Shown here in pieces: positions 32,362-37,037 of a stretch of DNA of 37,037 bases. The stretch lies in contig SVRT01000024.1 in NCBI GenBank assembly GCA_015064685.1, positions 1 to 37,037 on the forward strand, in the 5' to 3' direction. This DNA is from Oscillospiraceae bacterium. Lineage in GTDB: Bacteria; Bacillota; Clostridia; Oscillospirales; CAG-272. Position numbers and translations under genes: made by a program. A model generated the notes under the pieces. It was not told the DNA's origin and did no database searches. It worked only from the letters and a program-made list of their open reading frames with translations. How positions within the stretch are numbered: position 1 is the first letter of the stretch; each line of letters begins with the position of its first letter.

Positions 32362-33636
32362 ATGACTTATTGTGAAGCTATTGAATACATCCATTCGGTA
32401 AACTGGACCTTCTGCAAGCCGGGGCTTGAGAGAGTCAGCGAGCTTTGTCACGCGCTTGGCGATCCACAGGACAAGCTGAAATATATCCACGTTGCCGGAA
32501 CGAACGGCAAGGGCTCTTTCTGCGCAATGACAGACAGTATACTCCGTAAAGCAGGCTATAAGGTGGGACTTTTCACATCACCGTATATCGTTGAATTCAA
32601 CGAGAGAATGAGGATAAACGGCGAGAATATTTCTGACGACGAGCTGTGTGAGCTTGTTGAGTATATCAAGCCTATAGCCGATAAAATGCAGGATAAGCCT
32701 ACCGAGTTTGAGCTTATCACGGCGCTTGCCTTCCTTTATTTTTCAAGGCACAATTGCGATATTGTTGTTCTCGAGTGCGGACTTGGCGGAAGACTCGACG
32801 CGACGAACATTATTAAAACTCCCATCCTTTCTGTCATAACAGGCATCGCACTTGACCATACGTCGATTCTCGGCGACACGGTTGAGAAGATAGCCGCGGA
32901 GAAGGCAGGAATCATCAAGAAGGACGTACACGTGCTCTGGTGCGGTAAGGACGAAGGAGCAGAGAACGTTATTTCGCACCGTGCGGCAGAGGTCGGCGCA
33001 CCTATGCTTACCCTTGACAGAAGCACGCTCAAGGTGACAGAAACAACTCTCGGCGGAACCGTCTTTGATTTTGGCGAAAGAAAGGGCATGACACTTGCGC
33101 TTCTCGGTACGTACCAACCCGAAAACGCCACCAACGTGCTTACCGCAGTCGATATGCTTAATTCTCTCGGATTCGGAATAAGCGATGAGGCTGTTCGCGA
33201 AGGGCTCAAAACGGTCAAGTGGCAGGCGAGATTTGAAGTGATCAATAAGGATCCCCTCATCATAGCCGATGGTGGACATAACCCCGAGGGCATCGACGGA
33301 GCGGTCAAAAGCATCGAAAGCTATTTCGGAGACGAAAAGGTCGGTATCGTAACCGGAGTTATGGCAGATAAGGACTATAACTATATGGCAGGTCGCATTG
33401 CCTCCGTTGCGGAGAAGGTGTTTACGCTGACACCCGCAAATCCACGCGCGCTTGACGCCGTATCCTATGCCAACGTCTTTTGTGACCTTGGAGTCAGCGC
33501 GACAGCGTGTGAGTCTGTTGATAAGGCGGTCGAAAAGGCGATAGCGTGGGCAAAAGAGAATAATAAACCAATAATCAGCTTAGGCTCGCTCTATATGTAC
33601 TGCGAGGTAGCCGAGGCGGTAAAAAAACACAACTAA
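32362..33636 (+). CDS. folC: Folylpolyglutamate synthase / dihydrofolate synthase
   Basis: Adds glutamates to folates (and may make dihydrofolate), trapping imported folate in the cell. The 424-residue Mur-ligase-type enzyme has the P-loop GTNGKGS at 46-52 and the following FTSPYIVEFNERMRING. ECGLGGRLDATNII and the lysine-containing EKAGIIKKD motif are also present, followed by the C-terminal Mur-ligase domain (about 300-424; ADGGHNPEGI). The start is the ATG at 32362, with GGAGG upstream inside folT; an in-frame TTG earlier overlaps folT. It is translationally coupled to folT and under the same THF riboswitch. Confidence 0.96.
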   Translation: MTYCEAIEYIHSVNWTFCKPGLERVSELCHALGDPQDKLKYIHVAGTNGKGSFCAMTDSILRKAGYKVGLFTSPYIVEFNERMRINGENISDDELCELVEYIKPIADKMQDKPTEFELITALAFLYFSRHNCDIVVLECGLGGRLDATNIIKTPILSVITGIALDHTSILGDTVEKIAAEKAGIIKKDVHVLWCGKDEGAENVISHRAAEVGAPMLTLDRSTLKVTETTLGGTVFDFGERKGMTLALLGTYQPENATNVLTAVDMLNSLGFGISDEAVREGLKTVKWQARFEVINKDPLIIADGGHNPEGIDGAVKSIESYFGDEKVGIVTGVMADKDYNYMAGRIASVAEKVFTLTPANPRALDAVSYANVFCDLGVSATACESVDKAVEKAIAWAKENNKPIISLGSLYMYCEVAEAVKKHN

Positions 33637-33647
33637 AAAGTAAAAAA

Positions 33648-33687
33648 GTGAGTTCGAAACCATCCTCACTATAAATAAAACTAAGGG
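33648..33687 (+). promoter_or_regulatory. preQ1-I riboswitch
   Basis: A hairpin GTGAG/CTCAC with loop TTCGAAACCATC is followed by the A-rich tail TATAAATAAAACTAAGG, which contains the conserved ACTAAGG used for the class I pseudoknot. It precedes queT, so preQ1 should reduce queuosine-precursor uptake. No promoter was found between folC and it; it is probably internal to the folT operon. Confidence 0.88.
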
Positions 33688-33739
33688 ACGCATCTTGCCT
33701 TCGCGCAAGGGCGGCAGAGGTCACTCTGCGGAAGAAAAA

Positions 33740-34270
33740 ATGAAAACAAGACAAAGCGGGGTAAAGCAGGTACGCTTTATCTGCCTTGCGGCAATGATCG
33801 CCGCTATGTACGTTGCCTTGACTTATCTGTCAATGGCGCTTGGACTCGACAAAAACGCGATACAGATACGCTTTTCAGAAATGCTTATCGCCCTCGCGTT
33901 CGTTACACCTGCCGCGATCCCGGGGCTATATGTCGGATGCTTGCTGGCAAACATTCTGACTGGCTGCGCGCCGCTTGATATATTGCTCGGCCCGATAGCA
34001 ACGCTCATCGGCGCCGGCGGAGCATACCTCATCGGAAGAATAAATAACAAAAAGATCGCACGTTGGCTTTTTACTATACCGAATATAATCGCAAATATTA
34101 TTATCGTAACGGTAGTGTGCTATTTCTGCTACACCGCGCCCGCGGCACAAAACGCATCGATAATCCCGTTTTACGCAGCGACTATCGCACTTGGAGAGAT
34201 CATCTCCTGCGGCCTTTTCGGTTCGGTCCTGCTTTTCGGAAGTGAAAAGGCCTTAAGGCGATTAAATTAA
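33740..34270 (+). CDS. queT: QueT family queuosine-precursor transporter (ECF S component)
   Basis: Membrane protein of 176 residues that takes up a queuosine precursor, probably preQ1 or preQ0, with the ECF module. It has about five or six helices; family motifs are AAMIAAMYVALTYLSMALGLD, IQIRFSEMLIALAFVTPAAIPGL and GCAPLDILLGPIATLIGA. The start is the ATG at 33740. A TTG 45 bases earlier would make the expression platform coding and is rejected. The ribosome-binding site is weak (GCGGAAG) and follows a GCAGAG/CTCTGC hairpin (33714-33729), suggesting translational control by the preQ1 riboswitch. The next gene begins 22 bp after the stop. Confidence 0.92.
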   Translation: MKTRQSGVKQVRFICLAAMIAAMYVALTYLSMALGLDKNAIQIRFSEMLIALAFVTPAAIPGLYVGCLLANILTGCAPLDILLGPIATLIGAGGAYLIGRINNKKIARWLFTIPNIIANIIIVTVVCYFCYTAPAAQNASIIPFYAATIALGEIISCGLFGSVLLFGSEKALRRLN

Positions 34271-34292
34271 AAAAAAACAAAGGAGAGCGCTA

Positions 34293-35027
34293 TTGAAAAA
34301 GTTTTTTGAAAAATACAAAAAAGCCATCATCAACGCTCTTTTGACGCTGTTGCTTTTCGTCGGGATCTCTGTTGTCGCAATGCTCATCCTCTGGGCGTTC
34401 GGAGTGATATACTTTGACGGTGGAATGCAGATCAACATACATATTTTTGATTCTGTCAGAAGCTCATGGCTCGGTGCGATCGTGTTTATCGTCCTTCAGG
34501 TAATATGCACGACTGTGCTTTGCTTTTTGCCGGGAACAACAATGATGTTTATAGTGCTCGGGCAAGCGCTCTATCCCAATCCGGTGCAAGCCTTCGCTAT
34601 TGTCTTCACGGGAACGCTTATCTCAAGCACCGCAATGTATTTCACGGGACGGATAGGCGGCTACCGTATATGCGAAAAAATACTCGGAGAGGACGATTGC
34701 GAAAGATCCACAAGCCTGCTTAGAGACAAGGGAACCGTGTTTTTCCCGATAATGATGCTATTCCCAATGTTTCCCGACGATGCGCTCGTAATGATCTCGG
34801 GAACGCTTAAAATGAACCTCGGTTGGTTCTTTCCGTCGATAATTATCGGAAGAGGAGTGGGAATTGCAACGATAATCTTCGGCTTGTCGATCGTACCGTT
34901 CGAAAAATTCACACAAGCCTGGCATTGGATAGTTTTCGTGCTTGTCTGCGCCGTTCTTATCGCAGCCGTGCTTATATCAGCGCTGAAGTTTAACAAATAC
35001 CTGGAAAAACGAAATAAAAAGCAATAA
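34293..35027 (+). CDS. VTT/DedA-type (TVP38/TMEM64) membrane protein
   Basis: Integral membrane protein of 244 residues with the VTT (SNARE-associated) domain in the middle (about 65-190). FLPGTTMMFIVLGQALYPNPVQAFAIVFTGTL and the FPMFPDDALVMISGTLKMN motif with its Pro-Asp-Asp are present. Relatives act in undecaprenyl-phosphate or phospholipid flipping, but the exact role varies. A TTG start at 34293 is chosen because AAGGAG (34280-34285) ends 7 nt upstream and no ATG lies near. It is last in the folT-folC-queT operon and ends at a terminator. Confidence 0.9.
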   Translation: MKKFFEKYKKAIINALLTLLLFVGISVVAMLILWAFGVIYFDGGMQINIHIFDSVRSSWLGAIVFIVLQVICTTVLCFLPGTTMMFIVLGQALYPNPVQAFAIVFTGTLISSTAMYFTGRIGGYRICEKILGEDDCERSTSLLRDKGTVFFPIMMLFPMFPDDALVMISGTLKMNLGWFFPSIIIGRGVGIATIIFGLSIVPFEKFTQAWHWIVFVLVCAVLIAAVLISALKFNKYLEKRNKKQ

Positions 35028-35029
35028 AA

Positions 35030-35064
35030 AAATCGCCTCGCAAAAAATACGAGGCGATTTTTAT
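35030..35064. terminator. Bidirectional terminator
   Basis: ATCGCCTCG and CGAGGCGAT form the stem, flanked by A and T runs on both sides. It separates the VTT gene from the convergent DUF4349 gene. Confidence 0.9.
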
Positions 35065-35067
35065 TTA

Positions 35068-36018
35068 TCAGTGCTTGCTGTACGGATTATCGAGATTGTT
35101 ATCGTTGTTTTCGGATGTGCTTTCACGCTTATCGGCTTTCCTGCGCTTTCTCTTTTTTGAAAGAATAACTGCCAAAGTAATGATGCCTCCGGCAACTATA
35201 AGCTCGGGCAGGAGGAATGCAACGATAGTAATGATTCCGACAAGTATATCAAGGAATACCTCCCAACCGTCTGAAAAGGATCTTCCAAGCTTTTTAAAGA
35301 ACGGATCATCCTCGGTGTTTTCAGTATATTCGACAACCTCTCTGATACTTAGATTGATGGTGGAGTAAGCCACCTTGCTGTCATATAGACGGATCTGTGT
35401 CTCGTATGCCTCTATTTCTTCAATCACCGAGAAAAGCTTATCCTGCAAGGAAATAAGGCTGTTTACGTCACTGTAATCGGTGTAATTGTCATACATCTTT
35501 TGCAGAGACTCCTTTTGGAGCTCAAGCACCTCTATGCGTGACTTTATGTCGTAGTATTGGCTCGTGATCTCGTCAGCATTGCTCGATGATGACGTTACGT
35601 TGAGAATACTGTCAATGTCCTCGTTAAGAGTGTCGAATTTTTCAGCAGGCACGCGGATAGTAAAGCGCGCATTGCGTGAGCCACCCTCGGAGCCGTAGCT
35701 CACACCGCCAATAGTCGAGCTTTCAATGTAGGCGTTATATTGCTTGCAAAGCTCATCGACTTTTTCTAACGCCTTGTCAAAATTCTTGGTTTCGGATGAG
35801 ATGTCTGCTGTTTTGATTATCTTGCGCTCGTATTCACCACTCTCACTGTCGATCTGAGAGCCGTCAAGCTCGAGCTTTATGTCCTCGCCGGGCTCGGGCG
35901 CGCCACCCATGGCGGACTCGTTCATCGCGTCGCTTTTCGCATCGCAGGATGCAAAAACAGAGATAAGTGTAATTGCGAGAAAAACACATAAAAGGGAAAT
36001 AAATATTCTTTTTTTCAT
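35068..36018 (-). CDS. DUF4349 lipoprotein
   Basis: A 316-residue lipoprotein with a signal peptide ending in the lipobox VFASC (cysteine about residue 26). The DUF4349 domain (about 60-275) begins RKIIKTADISSETKNFDKALEKVDEL and contains the coiled-coil DIKSRIEVLELQKESLQKMYDNYTDYSD (split). It ends with YSTINLSIREV, a transmembrane helix (LLPELIVAGGIITLAVIL) and a basic tail. The function is unknown; an envelope role is likely. I chose the ATG at 36018 with AAAGGA upstream; an in-frame ATG earlier lies inside the attenuator hairpin. A single-gene unit with a structured leader. Confidence 0.92.
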   Translation of the reverse strand: MKKRIFISLLCVFLAITLISVFASCDAKSDAMNESAMGGAPEPGEDIKLELDGSQIDSESGEYERKIIKTADISSETKNFDKALEKVDELCKQYNAYIESSTIGGVSYGSEGGSRNARFTIRVPAEKFDTLNEDIDSILNVTSSSSNADEITSQYYDIKSRIEVLELQKESLQKMYDNYTDYSDVNSLISLQDKLFSVIEEIEAYETQIRLYDSKVAYSTINLSIREVVEYTENTEDDPFFKKLGRSFSDGWEVFLDILVGIITIVAFLLPELIVAGGIITLAVILSKKRKRRKADKRESTSENNDNNLDNPYSKH

Positions 36019-36037
36019 AGCATATCCTTTCTGCCGC

Positions 36038-36108
36038 AAAAAAAGCGACTTTAAAAGTAGAACACAAGGCAATTCTTGCCTCTCTACCCATAAAGTCGCA
36101 ATTTTTTT
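36038..36108 (-). promoter_or_regulatory. Structured leader with terminator-like hairpin before the DUF4349 gene
   Basis: Three nested helices share one axis: GCGACTTTA with TAAAGTCGC (36045-36053/36091-36099), GTAG with CTAC (36057-36060/36084-36087) and AGGCAA with TTGCCT (36067-36072/36076-36081). On the minus strand a seven-T run follows the outer helix, 20 nt before the start codon. I cannot match it to a known riboswitch; an attenuator or small RNA is possible. Confidence 0.6.
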
Positions 36109-36114
36109 CGAAAG

Positions 36115-36128
36115 GTTACAGATGTAAC
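36115..36128. promoter_or_regulatory. TACA-N2-TGTA type palindrome
   Basis: GTTACA-ga-TGTAAC is a perfect dyad with the core TACA-NN-TGTA, the recognition pattern known for BlaI/CopY-type repressors. It lies between the divergent DUF4349 and collagen-like genes. A single short palindrome could arise by chance. Confidence 0.35.
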
Positions 36129-36145
36129 AAAAAAAAGAAAAAATG

Positions 36146-36174
36146 TTGACAAATTATCGATAAAGTACTATAAT
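36146..36174 (+). promoter_or_regulatory. Sigma-A promoter of the collagen-like lipoprotein gene
   Basis: TTGACA, 17-bp spacer, TATAAT, 55 bp before the start codon. Its -10 shares bases with the putative DUF4349 -10 on the other strand. Confidence 0.84.
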
Positions 36175-36195
36175 AGCAATATGTACTTATCACAA
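36167..36195 (-). promoter_or_regulatory. Possible promoter of the DUF4349 gene
   Basis: Minus strand TTGTGA, 17-bp spacer, TATAGT. It would start transcription near 36160 and so include the whole structured leader. The boxes are weaker than others in the window. Confidence 0.4.
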
Positions 36196-36228
36196 TCTGC
36201 CAAAAAAATATTGAAAGGAAACAAAACT

Positions 36229-37037
36229 ATGAAAAAAAAGCTTTTGTTAACTATCGTGTCACTGATGGTGTTATGGTTGTTATTGCTTACACTATTGACA
36301 TCGTGTGATTTGAATCTCCCTCCTCTGGGAAATGAAAAAACAACGCAGTCGGAAGTGTCCGAACAGATGCCGAGCGGGGAAGAGACCTCAGGTGGTGAAC
36401 AGAATGAGGATGATAAGAACTTTGCAGAAAAATATGATACTCCGTATAAGGTGTACCAAGAACTTACCAATAGGGGATACAATGGGTCTTTCGAGGATTG
36501 GGTCGAATCTCTTAAAGGTGAGAACGGCAAGTCAGCTTTTGAGTTGGCAGTGGAAAGCGGATACACCGGAACTTTGCAGGAATGGCTGAATACACTTATC
36601 GGTCCCGCCGGGCAGGATGGTAAGGACGGCGAAGATGGTAAGGACGGCGAAGACGGCAAATCTGTTTACGATCTTGCGGTTGACCTCGGTTTTAAGGGTA
36701 CAATGCAGGAATGGTTGGAATCCCTTGCCGGTGCTGATGGTGCTCCCGGAAAAGATGGCGAAAAAGGAGACAAAGGAGATAAGGGCGATACCGGTAACGG
36801 TATTGTATCTGTCCAAAAGACCTTTACTGACGGATTAGTTGATACGTACACAATCACGTTTAGTGATGGATCTACGAGTACTTTTGTTGTTACTAATGGT
36901 ACTCAAGGACCTCAGGGTGAACAAGGACCTCAGGGTGAACAGGGACCTCAGGGTGAACAGGGACCTCAGGGTGAACAAGGACCTCAGGGTGAACAAGGAC
37001 CTCAGGGTGAACAAGGACCTCAGGGTGAACAGGGACC
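36229..37037 (+). CDS. Collagen-like lipoprotein, 3' end beyond window
   Basis: At least 269 residues, with no stop in the window. A signal peptide ends in the lipobox LLTSC (cysteine 26). It is followed by an acidic Ser/Glu-rich linker and three related 25-30-residue modules: YQELTNRGYNGSFEDWVESL, FELAVESGYTGTLQEWLNTL and YDLAVDLGFKGTMQEWLESL. Between and after them lie collagen-type Gly-X-Y stretches, first charged (GKDGEDGKDGEDG, GEKGDKGDKGDTG) and then perfect GPQGEQ hexapeptides from about residue 225. Such proteins make surface fibres or appear in phages and Bacillus exosporium. The start ATG at 36229 follows AAAGGAAA. Signal peptide and lipobox favour a cell-surface protein. Confidence 0.88.
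   Translation, partial: MKKKLLLTIVSLMVLWLLLLTLLTSCDLNLPPLGNEKTTQSEVSEQMPSGEETSGGEQNEDDKNFAEKYDTPYKVYQELTNRGYNGSFEDWVESLKGENGKSAFELAVESGYTGTLQEWLNTLIGPAGQDGKDGEDGKDGEDGKSVYDLAVDLGFKGTMQEWLESLAGADGAPGKDGEKGDKGDKGDTGNGIVSVQKTFTDGLVDTYTITFSDGSTSTFVVTNGTQGPQGEQGPQGEQGPQGEQGPQGEQGPQGEQGPQGEQGPQGEQG
36904..37037 (+). repeat. 18-bp tandem repeat coding GPQGEQ
   Basis: Seven full copies and 8 bases of an eighth of CA(A/G)GGACCTCAGGGTGAA, differing only at the third base, all in frame. It runs off the window, so copy number is unknown. Strand slippage would change length by whole hexapeptides without breaking the frame. Confidence 0.95.

Noticed and set aside
33695-33739. Upstream TTG start for QueT
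   Set aside because: It would translate the preQ1 riboswitch expression platform and adds residues absent from the family.
36904-37037. CRISPR array
   Set aside because: Repeats are 18 bp, contiguous without spacers, and keep one coding frame (GPQGEQ).

Overview
The window looks like a chromosomal segment of a spore-forming, Gram-positive anaerobe of the class Clostridia, probably an uncultured gut lineage near Oscillospirales or Christensenellales (inference). The basis is a pro-sigma-K gene, strong AAGGAGG ribosome-binding sites, near-consensus TTGACA/TATAAT promoters, a T-box leader, several riboswitches, a Bacillus-type large SRP RNA beside dnaX-ebfC-recR, and ECF-type vitamin transport. 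The gene density and hairpin terminators between transcription units are typical of a core chromosome. The only sign of a mobile element is at the left edge.

Layout. At 1-448 the sigma-K gene runs in from the right and is cut at the codon neighbourhood where skin elements interrupt sigK in Bacillus and Clostridioides; bases 1-97 would then lie inside the inserted DNA. At 565-1432 a TPP riboswitch controls thiT. At 1515-6193 (minus) a two-gene operon encodes a GH42 beta-galactosidase and a GH110-like beta-helix protein, both without signal peptides. At 6249-8790 (minus) an operon of a small membrane-anchored protein and a NatA/NatB-like ABC exporter has a perfect 38-bp palindrome at its promoter. 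trpS (8816-9817, minus) follows a long tryptophan T-box leader whose Stem III contains a structured repeat. A second copy of that repeat follows the SRP RNA at 18.7 kb. Next come an aminotransferase, a YitT-flavin reductase pair, an SH3-type lipoprotein, polA-nitroreductase and a sugar isomerase-like protein.

The 18.3-22.4 kb block (SRP RNA, dnaX, ebfC, recR, DUF3737) has the order scr-dnaX-yaaK-recR known from Bacillus subtilis. After it come a short BspA/InlB-like surface protein, topoisomerase III (minus), and fakB-fakA for fatty-acid phosphorylation, which has two tandem 16-bp palindromic boxes just after its promoter. A DHHW-MBOAT pair (minus) probably O-acylates a cell-surface glycan. 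A THF riboswitch then leads folT-folC, and a preQ1-I riboswitch leads queT and a VTT/DedA-type protein. The right end holds a DUF4349 lipoprotein with an attenuator-like leader and a divergent collagen-like lipoprotein that runs off the window in an 18-bp tandem repeat.

Three ECF substrate-binding genes (thiT, folT, queT) each carry the riboswitch for their own vitamin, so RNA-level control dominates the window. The strongest leads are the split sigK, the paired structured repeats, the palindromes at the fak and nat-like operons, and the DUF4349 leader. No CRISPR array, tRNA, transposase or defence system was seen.
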